A stretch of 64,000 bases of DNA, from NCBI GenBank assembly GCA_964640195.1, contig CAZXIC010000004.1:24157-88156 (forward strand), written 5' to 3'. Positions 45,512 to 54,334 of this stretch are shown piece by piece (position 1 is the first letter of the stretch; each line of letters opens with the position of its first letter). The notes under the pieces are model-generated. The model was not told the origin of the DNA, searched no databases, and saw only the letters and a list, made by a program, of their open reading frames with translations. The translations under genes were made by a program, and so were the position numbers. The DNA comes from CAZXIC01 sp964640195 (GTDB lineage Archaea > Iainarchaeota > Iainarchaeia > Iainarchaeales > GCA-2688035).

Positions 45512-47296
45512 ATGAAAAAAGAGCAGGGCAAACACAGAATAGCGGTCATTGATCTGGAGAAATGCCAGCCGCAGGGCTGCGGCGGATATCTTTGCTGCAG
45601 GGTCTGCCCAGTGAACAGAACAGGGAAAGAGTGCATTGTGGTGGACGAAGAGCGCAAGATTCCGGTTATTTCTGAGCAGTTGTGCATCGGCTGCCAGATT
45701 TGCGCGGTAAAGTGCCCTTTTGACGCGATTTCAATCATTAACCTGGTGCAACAGCTTGCACAACCGATTCACTCCTTCGGCAAGAACTCTTTCCGGCTTT
45801 ACTCCCTTCCAGCAATAAAAAAGGGGGCTGTTGTAGGCTTGCTTGGAAGAAACGGCACTGGAAAGAGCACTGCCTTGGGCATCCTTGCTGGAAAAATCGT
45901 GCCGAATTTAGGCAAACTGGGGGAAAAGCCCTCCTATGACAACGCAATCGAGTTCTTTAAGGGAAAAGAGCTGCAGGCTTTCTTTGAAAAACTGAAGGAA
46001 AAAGGCAGCAGCTTTTCCTACAAGCCCCAGAACGTTGACGTGATTCCACTACACTTCAAGGGAACCGTGCAGGCATTCCTGGAAAAATTTGACGAAAAAC
46101 ACCTGCTTGAAAAAGTTGCAAAACAGCTTGAAATCGACACAGCACTCAACCACAAAGTCAGCGAATTGAGCGGCGGCGAGCTGCAGAGGGTTGCAATTGC
46201 AGCGTGCATGCTGCGCAAGGCTGATGTCTACTTCTTTGACGAGCCCTCCTCTTACTTGGACGTAAGGCAAAGGCTGAGGGTTGCAGGGCTCATAAGGCAG
46301 CTAAGTGAGGCAGGCTCCGCGGTTGTCGTTGTAGAGCACGACCTGGCAGTGCTTGACTACCTGAGCGATTACATCAATGTCCTGTACGGGAAGCCGGCAG
46401 TGTACGGGATTGTTTCCGGCTCCAAAAGTGTTTTGAACGGCATAAACGAGTTTTTGCTCGGGTTCCTGCCCAAGGAGAACGTGCGCTTCAGGGAGAAAGA
46501 GCTGCATTTCAGCTCAAGGCCTGCGCCGAAAACAATGAAGAGGAGCCCTTTGCTGCAGTTCCCTGTAATGGAAAAACGCTTCTCCTCCTTTTCCCTCAGG
46601 ACAGCTGCCGGCGATTTGAGGCAGGGCGAAGTCATCGGCGTCCTTGGGCCAAATGCAATCGGCAAAACGACTTTTGTAAAAATGCTTGCTGGCCTGCTTA
46701 AGCCAGACAACACCAAGCTGGATTTCAATTTGAGGGTTGCCTACAAGCCGCAGTACATCAAGCCAAAGAAACGCGCTGCAGTGCAAAAGCTTTTCAGCAG
46801 CGGCATTGACACGCAGCTGTTCGAAACAGAGATTGACAGGAAGCTGCATGTAAAGGGTTTTTTTGACAGGCAGCTGACAGAGCTGAGCGGCGGCGAGCTG
46901 CAGAAAGTAAGCATTGCAAGAACCCTTGCAATTGAAAGCGACCTTGTGCTGCTGGACGAGCCCAGCGCCTTCATTGATGTGGAAGACAGGCTGAGGGTAG
47001 CTGACGTGATTCGCTCGGTCATTGACCTAAAGGGCAAGACTGCATTGCTTGTTGACCACGACATCCTTTTCCAGGACTATGCGAGCGACAGGCTAATCGT
47101 TTTTTCCGGCATTCCTGCAAAGGCAGGAATTAGCAGCGAGCCCATGCCAATGCGCGATGGGATGAACAGGTTCCTGCATGAAATGCAGGTTACCTTCAGG
47201 CGCGATGGCAGCACCGGCAGGCCGCGCGTTAACAAGCAGGACAGCAGGCTTGACAGGGAACAAAAGCAGAGAAACGAATACTACTACACTGGCTGA
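45512..47296 (+). CDS. abce1: ABCE1 / Rli1 ribosome recycling ATPase
   Basis: 594 residues from the ATG at 45512. Two N-terminal 4Fe-4S sites: DLEKCQPQGCGGYLCCRVCPVNRTGKECI (in family parts) and CIGCQICAVKCPFDAI. Two ABC domains: Walker A GRNGTGKST and GPNAIGKTT, signatures LSGGELQRVAIA and LSGGELQKVSIA, Walker B VYFFDEPSSYLD and VLLDEPSAFIDVEDR. The hinge has the conserved R residues. It splits post-termination ribosomes with pelota, encoded divergently. Confidence 0.97.
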   Translation: MKKEQGKHRIAVIDLEKCQPQGCGGYLCCRVCPVNRTGKECIVVDEERKIPVISEQLCIGCQICAVKCPFDAISIINLVQQLAQPIHSFGKNSFRLYSLPAIKKGAVVGLLGRNGTGKSTALGILAGKIVPNLGKLGEKPSYDNAIEFFKGKELQAFFEKLKEKGSSFSYKPQNVDVIPLHFKGTVQAFLEKFDEKHLLEKVAKQLEIDTALNHKVSELSGGELQRVAIAACMLRKADVYFFDEPSSYLDVRQRLRVAGLIRQLSEAGSAVVVVEHDLAVLDYLSDYINVLYGKPAVYGIVSGSKSVLNGINEFLLGFLPKENVRFREKELHFSSRPAPKTMKRSPLLQFPVMEKRFSSFSLRTAAGDLRQGEVIGVLGPNAIGKTTFVKMLAGLLKPDNTKLDFNLRVAYKPQYIKPKKRAAVQKLFSSGIDTQLFETEIDRKLHVKGFFDRQLTELSGGELQKVSIARTLAIESDLVLLDEPSAFIDVEDRLRVADVIRSVIDLKGKTALLVDHDILFQDYASDRLIVFSGIPAKAGISSEPMPMRDGMNRFLHEMQVTFRRDGSTGRPRVNKQDSRLDREQKQRNEYYYTG

Positions 47297-47301
47297 TTTC
47301 A

Positions 47302-48138
47302 ATGCACTGCGTTGAATCTCTTTTTAGAGACAAGCAAAAATTAAGGCAGTTTCTTGAAAAAATTCCAAGCAAGCCCTGTTTTGATTCCCTCAAAAAAGCA
47401 TTTTTTGAGTCAATCGAGCAAAACTGTAGGGGTGTTGGGAAAGCAGCAGTGCTGAGCAGCGGCGGCGTTGACAGCACGCTAATTGCAAAAGCAGTTGCAT
47501 GCAGGGTGAACAAGACCGAGCTTTTCGCGGTTGGGTTTAAAGGCAGCCCGGCACTGGCTGCTGCGGATAAGGCAGCAGATTTCCTGCGGCTTCAGCTGCA
47601 CAAAACAGAACTCAGGGAGAAGGAATTCAGAAGAGCAATCCCCGCTGTTTCACGGGTCATTGGCTCAAAGGACTTCCTGCAACTGCAGATTGCGCTGCCC
47701 CTGTATTTTGCAATGCAGGCAGCCAGCGAAAGCAAATTCAGGCACGTTTTCTGCGGTCAAGGGGCAGACGAGCTGTTTTTCGGTTACAATGAATTTAGGC
47801 AGCTGCTTAGCAAACACGATTACTACGCAGCAGAGGAGCTGCGCACGCAGCTGGTTGAAGGAATGTGGCAGAACAACCTTTCAAGAGATGGTGCGATTGC
47901 TTCCCACTTTGCCCTAACCCTTCACACACCCTATCTCTCCCCTGCGTTCGTTAGGGAAGCACTTGCATTTCCTGCGAAAGAAAGCCTGCATGGACAGCAT
48001 GACCTATTGCGCAAACGCGTTCTGCGCCTGCTTGCATCAGAACTCGGATTGCCCAAGGAAATTGCGGAAAAGAGAAAGAAGGCAGTGCAGTACGACAGCG
48101 GTGTGAGCAAGCGGTTGAAGGAGATTCTGCAGAATTAG
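47302..48138 (+). CDS. asparagine-synthetase-like PP-loop amidotransferase domain protein
   Basis: 278 residues. It carries the PP-loop SSGGVDSTLIAKA (about 52-59) and GQGADELFFGYNEFRQL (about 150), the diagnostic motifs of the AsnB synthetase domain, but no N-terminal glutaminase. Stand-alone domains of this size occur in archaea and may use free ammonia or another nucleophile. It starts 6 bp after abce1. Its stop overlaps the convergent pilin-like gene by 4 bp. Confidence 0.85.
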   Translation: MHCVESLFRDKQKLRQFLEKIPSKPCFDSLKKAFFESIEQNCRGVGKAAVLSSGGVDSTLIAKAVACRVNKTELFAVGFKGSPALAAADKAADFLRLQLHKTELREKEFRRAIPAVSRVIGSKDFLQLQIALPLYFAMQAASESKFRHVFCGQGADELFFGYNEFRQLLSKHDYYAAEELRTQLVEGMWQNNLSRDGAIASHFALTLHTPYLSPAFVREALAFPAKESLHGQHDLLRKRVLRLLASELGLPKEIAEKRKKAVQYDSGVSKRLKEILQN

Positions 48139-48680
48139 CAGTTATCCTGCTCCACTTCATTAATCAGGGATTGTTTGTCTTGGACAACCACATAACACCT
48201 TGGTGTCGAATCAGGGCAAACACCAGAGCCATCAACGGTTACTTTCTTGTTGAATGTTACGTTCTTTGAATAGGAAGCGCTAAACCCTCCCCCCAGGCTC
48301 TTTTCGCACGTAATTGAAACAGTCACTGTAATGTTGTCAGCACTGCCATTTGCAATGGGGGTTGTTGGCGAGTAAAGGCAATCCTTCCCGAAAGAGTCGC
48401 TTCTCACGTTTGAGAAATAACCCGCCAAGTTATTGTTCGCCTGAGTGCTGTTGTACTCGCATACACTGCCAACAAGCGACGCGTCAGCCACGGCATCGGC
48501 AGTGCTTTTGTCAAGGAGGTACCTGAAATTCTGCCATTCCCTTTTCACCTCAGCTGTTGCCCTTGCATAGCCTTCTCTTCCTTCTGCCCTTATGGCGGAG
48601 CTTGAAGTAGCTGCCGCTGCCGCAATCATCACCATCGCAATCAGTGTAATCACCACAGCATAGCTTCCACTGCTATTCAT
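48135..48680 (-). CDS. pilus-locus protein with N-terminal membrane helix, minor-pilin-like
   Basis: 181 residues. A hydrophobic N-terminal helix (YAVVITLIAMVMIAAAAATSSS) is followed by a helical stalk with YARATAEVKREWQNFRYLLDKS and a beta-rich disulfide-containing head (six cysteines). The first residues lack the QxxxE motif, so this may be a minor pilin with a divergent signal or a plain anchored protein. Overlaps the next gene by 4 bp (ATGA). Confidence 0.65.
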   Translation of the reverse strand: MNSSGSYAVVITLIAMVMIAAAAATSSSAIRAEGREGYARATAEVKREWQNFRYLLDKSTADAVADASLVGSVCEYNSTQANNNLAGYFSNVRSDSFGKDCLYSPTTPIANGSADNITVTVSITCEKSLGGGFSASYSKNVTFNKKVTVDGSGVCPDSTPRCYVVVQDKQSLINEVEQDNC

Positions 48681-49003
48681 TTTTCACCACAGAATTTTTT
48701 TTCATTCACCACAGCCTCTGAAAAGCCATTGTTTGGGTCCAATTCATACGAGTAGTTGCATTTGACGAATTCCCCTGCATCTTTGTCAAAGCTGCCGCTC
48801 AAGCCAAAATCGCCTGCATCCTTGCCTAGGTAAAGCCCGACAATCGCTGCATCGCGTGTTTCCGCTGCAATTGATGAAAACACCCCAGCCTTTCCAGCTC
48901 CTGTGCCGTGCCCTGCTGCAAGGGCAAACGCCAACCCTATCACCAACAGCAGTGCAAGCGCTGCATCCACGCTGAAGATAAAGCCTTTCCTCATTCCCTC
49001 CAC
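48677..49003 (-). CDS. minor pilin-like protein
   Basis: 108 residues. The start MRKGFIFSVDAALALLLVIG looks like a class III signal (G|F, with an acid at +5), giving a single N-terminal helix and a small head with two cysteines (VKCNYS, FCGEK). It overlaps the neighbours on both sides, consistent with a tightly packed pilin operon. Confidence 0.65.
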   Translation of the reverse strand: MEGMRKGFIFSVDAALALLLVIGLAFALAAGHGTGAGKAGVFSSIAAETRDAAIVGLYLGKDAGDFGLSGSFDKDAGEFVKCNYSYELDPNNGFSEAVVNEKKFCGEK

Positions 49004-49473
49004 GCCCTTAAAGTTATTTCCACAGGGTTTGGTCCCGAGTCAAAATCGCCTGAATCAAATTCCGCCTTGCTTATCCCGCCGCTGTTGACTACAACAATCC
49101 TCTTTACCTCATAGAAGTCTTTGCTGTCAGGCGTCCCGTCAGACCAACTGATTGTAGCGCCGCTTAGGCTAAAGCCGTATGTTTCGGGAATTCCGAGCAG
49201 GATTCTCGCTTTTCTTGCACTAAAAAACTTGCTTGAGTCGATGCAGTTAACCAAATGCTCATTTGTTTCAGCAACCAAGCAGGTTGTTTCGTTGCTTGCA
49301 ATCAGCAAATTTGCAGCATTTTCTGCCACTCGCCGCAGGTCATTGAACAGCCCCTCCTCTTTCTGGCTGTATGCCTGCACTTCAACCGCCTGAACCAGCA
49401 GCCCGATTGCAGCTGTTGCAGCAACAAGCGAAATGAGGAAGTCAAGTGAAAAAATCTGCCCCCTTTCCATCAA
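48991..49473 (-). CDS. pilin-like protein
   Basis: 160 residues. MMERG|QIFSLDFLISLVAATAAIG: a class III-type signal with Q at +1 and D near +6. The head (about 40-160) has strands rich in S and G and two cysteines (TTCLVA, VNCIDS). Part of the packed minus-strand array of the pilus locus. Confidence 0.7.
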   Translation of the reverse strand: MMERGQIFSLDFLISLVAATAAIGLLVQAVEVQAYSQKEEGLFNDLRRVAENAANLLIASNETTCLVAETNEHLVNCIDSSKFFSARKARILLGIPETYGFSLSGATISWSDGTPDSKDFYEVKRIVVVNSGGISKAEFDSGDFDSGPNPVEITLRAWRE

Positions 49474-49475
49474 AT

Positions 49476-49931
49476 TCAGCCCTCTGAAATAATCCTTATG
49501 GTTCCCCCGCAGGTGCCTTTGCTGCTGCTTGTTAGCTCAGGGATTAACTGCATTCCCCCCGGTTCTGCGAACGGCACCAGTGCCTGGATTGTCTCGCTTG
49601 CCCCAGTCTTAACGTCAAACAGCTCGTAACTCAACTTTAAGCTGCTGCCCTCAATCTCTATGTCACAGCCCTGCAGCTTGGTTTCACCAAGCACAGCGAT
49701 TTTTGGAATCGTATAAGAAATATTTGCATACCCTGCCCCTGCGTCATCCAAAGCAGCGGAGCTTGAGAGCACAGCAGCAAGGTTCAGGCCAATTGAGTGC
49801 AGTTGCTGCCGGATGCTTGCACTGCTTTGCATTGCAGTTACCTGGCCGCTTACCACATTCAAAGAGCCGATGAAAATAAGTGCTGCAACCACTGCAAGCA
49901 TGAAGTCAAAGGAAATCTGCCCTTTAGCCAT
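49476..49931 (-). CDS. pilin-like protein
   Basis: 151 residues. MAKG|QISFDFMLAVVAALIFIG gives a class III signal with Q +1 and D +5. The hydrophobic helix extends to about residue 25 and a short stalk precedes a beta-rich head with two cysteines (LQGCDIEI, KGTCGGT). It is 42 bp downstream of gpmI and the first of the four downstream pilin genes. Confidence 0.75.
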   Translation of the reverse strand: MAKGQISFDFMLAVVAALIFIGSLNVVSGQVTAMQSSASIRQQLHSIGLNLAAVLSSSAALDDAGAGYANISYTIPKIAVLGETKLQGCDIEIEGSSLKLSYELFDVKTGASETIQALVPFAEPGGMQLIPELTSSSKGTCGGTIRIISEG

Positions 49932-49972
49932 TCAATTAACTATAATGCGCTTGCCGTATTTAAAAATTAGCT

Positions 49973-51499
49973 TTAAACCAGGCTTTCCCCTGTCATCTCT
50001 TTTGGTTTTTTCACCCCCATTATTTTGAGGATGGTTGGTGCGATGTCTTTCATTCCACCGTTGCGCAATCTGGCTTTCCTGAGCATTTCATCATTGCTTA
50101 TAAGAGTAAGCAGGACAGGATTGAACCCGTGGCTGGGGTCAACCATGCCCTTGTCATCAAGCATATGGTCCGCATTTCCGTGGTCTGCCGTTAAGAAGGC
50201 AACATAGTTTTCACTCAGGGCTTTCTTTACGACTTTCCCAGCGCATTCATCCACAACTTCGCATGCTTTTATGGCCGCCTTTAAGACCCCTGAATGGCCA
50301 ACCAAGTCGGGGTTTGCGTAATTAACCAGTATAAAATCGTATTTTCCTATCTGCTGCAAAAGCTTTTCAGTGACAGGATAAGCAGACATCTCTGGCTGCT
50401 GGTCATAGGAGGAAACTTTTGGCGAATCCACCATTGCCCTATCCTCGCCTGCGTTCGGCTTATCCTCCTGGGAGTTGAAGAAAAAAGTAACGTGTGCATA
50501 TTTCTCTGTTTCCGCTATCCTCAGCTGTTTCAAGCCGTTTGCAGCCAGCACCTGCCCGAGGTTATTGCTTACTTTTTCCGTGGGAAACGCAACCGGGAGG
50601 CTCCAGCTTGAATCATAGCTGCAGAAGCAGACGAAATGCACCCTCGCCCTGTGTTCCGGCTTTTCTGGGCAGAAATCCAAGCCGTTTACCATTGCGGTTA
50701 TCTGCCTTGCCCTGTCTGACCTGAAACTGTACCAAATAAAGGAATCGCTATCCTTCAGCAGGGCAACAGGCTTGTCGCTTTCATCCACAATAACGGTTGC
50801 CTGCACGTAATAATCGGTTTTGTCACCCCTTTTGTATGCCTGCCCGATTGCCTCTTCCGCTGACTTTGCTCTGAATCCCTTTCCTTCAACCATCAAATCA
50901 TATGCTTTTCTTGTTCTGTCCCAGTTCTTGTCCCTGTCCATGCCATAGTATCTGCCGATTACTGAGGCAATCCTGCCAGTTCCAAGCTTCTTCATCCTTT
51001 TTTCTGTTTCTTGCACGAGAGGCAGAGCCGAGCGCTCGGGCATGTCGCGCCCGTCCAGGCAGAGGTGCAGGTAAACCCGGCTGAACTTTTCTTTTTTGCA
51101 CAGCTCAAGCAGTGCAAGCATGTGCCTGTAATCCGCGTGCACCCCTTCTGTGGAGAAAAGCCCCCCAAGATGGAGGTTTGAGCCTTTTTCCTTGCAGTTC
51201 TCTATCGCTTCAAGCAGGGCTGTGTTTTTGAAAAACTCCCCCGATTTTATCTTGCGGTTTATTAGCTCGTAAGGCTGCCATACTATCCTCCCGGCACCCA
51301 TTGTGAGGTGCCCTACCTCGGAGCCACCCTGCACGCCTTTGGGGTTTCCAACATCATTACCTGTGCACTTTATCACTGCGGTTGGATAGTTTTTCGTGTA
51401 AAAATCGTGGTTAGGCGTGCTGCCCCTTGTGATGGCGTTTCCTTCGTAATCCCTCCCGTGGCCCCAGCCATCCCTTACAATCAGTAAAACTTTTCTCAT
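49973..51499 (-). CDS. gpmI: 2,3-bisphosphoglycerate-independent phosphoglycerate mutase, bacterial GpmI type
   Basis: 508 residues, the length of bacterial GpmI rather than the shorter archaeal ApgM. Metal and catalytic motifs: IVRDGWGHG (Asp near 10), the phosphoserine in QGGSEVGHL (Ser60), HADYRHMLALLE, YLHLCLDGRDMPERS, IGRYYGMDRDKNWDR, and TADHGNADHML with two metal His. It interconverts 3- and 2-phosphoglycerate in glycolysis. It is the only metabolic gene in the pilus locus and overlaps the JAMM gene by 4 bp. Confidence 0.93.
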   Translation of the reverse strand: MRKVLLIVRDGWGHGRDYEGNAITRGSTPNHDFYTKNYPTAVIKCTGNDVGNPKGVQGGSEVGHLTMGAGRIVWQPYELINRKIKSGEFFKNTALLEAIENCKEKGSNLHLGGLFSTEGVHADYRHMLALLELCKKEKFSRVYLHLCLDGRDMPERSALPLVQETEKRMKKLGTGRIASVIGRYYGMDRDKNWDRTRKAYDLMVEGKGFRAKSAEEAIGQAYKRGDKTDYYVQATVIVDESDKPVALLKDSDSFIWYSFRSDRARQITAMVNGLDFCPEKPEHRARVHFVCFCSYDSSWSLPVAFPTEKVSNNLGQVLAANGLKQLRIAETEKYAHVTFFFNSQEDKPNAGEDRAMVDSPKVSSYDQQPEMSAYPVTEKLLQQIGKYDFILVNYANPDLVGHSGVLKAAIKACEVVDECAGKVVKKALSENYVAFLTADHGNADHMLDDKGMVDPSHGFNPVLLTLISNDEMLRKARLRNGGMKDIAPTILKIMGVKKPKEMTGESLV

Positions 51500-51867
51500 T
51501 CGACTATCTCCACCCCAATTTCTTTTCCGTTCGCGTCAAAGGCTTTGGCGCTTTCAAGAGAGAAGGGATAGGCAATTATTAAATTTATCCCCCCAAAGCG
51601 TGCGAACGCCTGCATGTCAGCCCTGCTCGGCGTGTTATAAGGCCCTGGGTGCGAGTGAACGCTGCCTTTTGTGCCAGCAGTATAGGGCAGCAAATCCAAG
51701 CGGATGGAGCTGAATGTTTTCCCATAGGTTGATGGCAGCACAACGAATTCGTCAACCACTTTGCTGCCTTTCCTCTTGCATCCAAGCAGTGCAATGAACT
51801 CATTTGGATAGGTGTTTTTCGCGGCTTCTGCAATCGCAGCAAGCGTCTGCCTCTTGATTTTTAGCAT
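51496..51867 (-). CDS. JAMM/MPN+ metalloprotease-like protein
   Basis: 123 residues. The zinc site is complete: Glu23 and H71-S-H73-P-x7-S81-x-x-D84 (HSHPGPYNTPSRADM). This minimal domain is typical of archaeal MPN+ proteins that cleave ubiquitin-like (SAMP) conjugates or mature sulfur carriers. No SAMP or E1 gene is in the window. It shares the operon with gpmI and the TctA-like gene. Confidence 0.85.
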   Translation of the reverse strand: MLKIKRQTLAAIAEAAKNTYPNEFIALLGCKRKGSKVVDEFVVLPSTYGKTFSSIRLDLLPYTAGTKGSVHSHPGPYNTPSRADMQAFARFGGINLIIAYPFSLESAKAFDANGKEIGVEIVE

Positions 51868-53058
51868 CTACAAGCCTAAATAGAATAGGATTGTGGGAAC
51901 CATTAAAAAGGCCATGCAGTTGCTTCTGCGCACTTTTGCATTCAAGGCAACAAGGCCAATTGAAGCTGCAACAGCGTAAACAGCCAAGCCCGGCAGCCCT
52001 GAAAAGAAGCCCACAAGCAATGTTATGAAAACCAGGGTCGCGAAATTGATTTTCCTGTAGGGAATGAGGTGAATCCTGCTTAAAACTGCCCTTGCAATCA
52101 GGTCAGCGGCAATAACGGCAAAGCCCAGCGCAAACAGGCAGGCTGCTGCAATGAAAAGCAACTGCTCGGCCTCAACAGCAACCAACTGCTTTATTGCAGC
52201 CGCGCTTCCAGTCCTTGTTTTCCCCCAAGCGAACAGCACAAAGAAAGCCAGCAGCATGTTTGCAGTGTTCACGCCGCCAAGCAGTATCAGGTAATCGGCA
52301 GTCCCAATCTTCCCAATGATTTTTCTAATCAGGAAGGCAGCCTGGCTTGAGCCAATGCCGGGAGTTAATGAAACCAGCGCACCGCCGAGCAGTGCAAGGA
52401 AAGCGTTTTTCATTGCCCTTTCCTTCTCGATAAAAAATGAGCCTATCTTTTGCCTGCACAGCCGCTGCTTTTTCCCGATGCTGTACAGCAAGGTGCTTGC
52501 CCCAAAGAAGCCGGTTGCAAGGCAGAATAGCGGCTGTGCTATTGGCAGGTTTCCATGCAGGGCAGCTAAGCCAAGTAATGCGCTTAGCGCAATAACCGTA
52601 AGCGTCCAGGTTCTCTTCCCTTTTTCAGCAAATGCCATCAGAGCAAGGACAGCAGCCAGCAGAAAAGGAATAGCCCCTGCAAGAAACTCGCTGCCCTTTT
52701 CCAGAAACAAAACAAACAGCGGCGCAACAGCCAGAGCCATAAGCCCGGCAGACAAGCCACCTATAATTGTCAGCCGCGTTGCAAGCAGCCCCTTCCCCTG
52801 CAGCAGCAGCCTGTGCCCGGGCAGAACCGCAAGGAAGGTGTCGTTGCTCGGCGCGCCAAGCACAACACTTGGCACGAAATCAACGAATGTATGAACAATG
52901 CTCATGCTTGCAATAAGCAAAACAGCCTGCATGTTGCCTTGGGCAGAGAAAGCCAGCACCAGCAGGGCAATGGTGTTCACGTGCAGCCCTGGAACCAAGC
53001 CAGTGAGGATTCCAAGAAAGCAGCCGACCAGAACAAACAGCAAGAGTAATTCTACCAC
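51868..53058 (-). CDS. TctA-like polytopic permease, archaeal
   Basis: 396 residues, about ten to twelve predicted membrane segments. It starts LLLFVLVGCFLGILTGLVPGLHVNT, a glycine- and proline-containing motif of the TctA/DUF112 group, and has FVPSVVLGAPSNDTFLAVLPGH near 60-82 and LTPGIGSSQAAFL near 230, the second repeat. Bacterial relatives take up tricarboxylates with a binding protein; archaeal ones have no known substrate. It overlaps the OB-fold gene by 7 bp. Confidence 0.8.
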   Translation of the reverse strand: MVELLLLFVLVGCFLGILTGLVPGLHVNTIALLVLAFSAQGNMQAVLLIASMSIVHTFVDFVPSVVLGAPSNDTFLAVLPGHRLLLQGKGLLATRLTIIGGLSAGLMALAVAPLFVLFLEKGSEFLAGAIPFLLAAVLALMAFAEKGKRTWTLTVIALSALLGLAALHGNLPIAQPLFCLATGFFGASTLLYSIGKKQRLCRQKIGSFFIEKERAMKNAFLALLGGALVSLTPGIGSSQAAFLIRKIIGKIGTADYLILLGGVNTANMLLAFFVLFAWGKTRTGSAAAIKQLVAVEAEQLLFIAAACLFALGFAVIAADLIARAVLSRIHLIPYRKINFATLVFITLLVGFFSGLPGLAVYAVAASIGLVALNAKVRRSNCMAFLMVPTILFYLGL

Positions 53059-53411
53059 TGCTCAACAGCCTCCGCAACCACTTCCAGCTGACCCTCGTAC
53101 AACTGCACTTTCCCCTGAAGCCGGACAAATGAGTTTTTCTGCAGCAGTATCCTTTGCTCCCTGCTTGGGTTGAAAATTACTGCCTTTATTTTGCCGCTGC
53201 CGTCATTCAATTGGAACAAAACAAAGTTGTCTTTGTAGAAAGCTGAGTCAACCTTTGCCTTGACGCTTATGCACTGCCCAAGCATTGCCTCGCTTATTTC
53301 GCCTATTTTTGTTTCCCTTGCCTGAAACGCTTGGCTGAGGAAAAAAAGAAAGAACGCCCCTGCAACAGATGTAATCAGAGCTAGCCTTGCGATGCTGTAC
53401 CCCCTTAACAT
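53052..53411 (-). CDS. membrane-anchored OB-fold protein
   Basis: 119 residues. N-terminal anchor (ARLALITSVAGAFFLFFLSQAF) and an OB fold of the tRNA-anti/ssDNA-binding type: ISVKAKVDSAFYKDNFVLFQLNDGSGKIKAVIF, then FVRLQGKVQLYEGQLEVVAEAVEQW (in parts). Outside the cell it could bind nucleic acids or glycans. It is the gene between the pilins and the permease. Confidence 0.75.
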   Translation of the reverse strand: MLRGYSIARLALITSVAGAFFLFFLSQAFQARETKIGEISEAMLGQCISVKAKVDSAFYKDNFVLFQLNDGSGKIKAVIFNPSREQRILLQKNSFVRLQGKVQLYEGQLEVVAEAVEQW

Positions 53412-53475
53412 TAAAGAACAGTGCTTGGAAGGAAAAGGATTAAAAGCAAGGGCATGTTTCGTGCTTCAACGAAGC

Positions 53476-53817
53476 TCAGCTTTGAATCAAGTTTATTGTT
53501 GCAAAATCAAACTTTGTGTTTTTCACTATGAGTGTTTCGATGTCACTCAAATCCAAGTCAGCCGCAGTTATTGTTTCGCTGCTCTTTATGTACAAGTCAA
53601 GCGTAATCGTTGAACCGCTTATGCCGAAGTCAATCTTTTCAATGGATGCAAAGCTGTCCAATTCGCCCATCTTGTTCAATACGCTGAGCTTCAGCAGCTG
53701 CATCGCTGTGGTTGAATCGTTTATTGTAAAGAAGTAGCTCAGCACCGATGTACTTATCGCCAGTATAACGAGTGCGACCAGCAGCACTTCAACGCTAACC
53801 TGTGCCCTGCCATCCAA
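53476..53817 (-). CDS. pilin-like protein
   Basis: 113 residues. MDGRA|QVSVEVLLVALVILAIS: a class III signal with Q +1 and E +5. Hydrophobic helix to about residue 28, then a stalk and a head of regular strands (SGSTITLDLYIKSSETITAADLDL). No cysteine. It overlaps the upstream gene by 23 bp. Confidence 0.8.
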   Translation of the reverse strand: MDGRAQVSVEVLLVALVILAISTSVLSYFFTINDSTTAMQLLKLSVLNKMGELDSFASIEKIDFGISGSTITLDLYIKSSETITAADLDLSDIETLIVKNTKFDFATINLIQS

Positions 53818-54334
53818 CGCTTATCTCCCCGGCACTGTTTTTTATTACCTCTACTGCCATGTACAGAGGGCCTTCCATCGTAGGGCAGGAAGGATTTGCT
53901 CCTGCGAGCAGCGCAATTGAGCTGCTGCATTCAAAGCTTCCGCTGGGTCCAATGCACTCCTCTGCTTCAGAATAATCGCAAGGGCCTTCCTCGGGGTTTG
54001 CATCTGGGTCCCTGCAACCCACATTGCTTATCGTTGCGCTGTAATCAATTTTATCATCATCTGCATTGCAGCTCACGCTTGCGTTTGCCGGCAAAAACAC
54101 GTGAATTGTTTTCTTGCTCTCACCGCTTGCTGCAGCCGCTTCGTTTATCGCGTCTGCCAGCCTCTGCGCTGCAATCTTTGCGTCAGCCAAGCGCTTTACA
54201 TCCTCTGCTGCAGCAGTTGCCGTATCAACCAAAATAGGTTTTGTAACAGAATGGATGTAAATCAGCGAAACTATGATTATGATTAGGAATTCAATGCTTA
54301 TCTGCCCTTTTTTGTTCAGAACAGCGTGAGCCAA
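53795..54334 (-). CDS. pilin-like protein with Cys-rich head
   Basis: 179 residues. The signal is NKKG|QISIEFLIIIIVSLIYI, with Q +1 and E +5, preceded by MAHAVL. The head has six to seven cysteines, including a segment with CNADDD, CRDPDANPEEGPCDYSEAEECIG and CPTMEGPL (in parts), suggesting a calcium- or disulfide-stabilised domain. Its start overlaps the prepilin peptidase stop by 19 bp. Confidence 0.8.
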   Translation of the reverse strand: MAHAVLNKKGQISIEFLIIIIVSLIYIHSVTKPILVDTATAAAEDVKRLADAKIAAQRLADAINEAAAASGESKKTIHVFLPANASVSCNADDDKIDYSATISNVGCRDPDANPEEGPCDYSEAEECIGPSGSFECSSSIALLAGANPSCPTMEGPLYMAVEVIKNSAGEISVGWQGTG

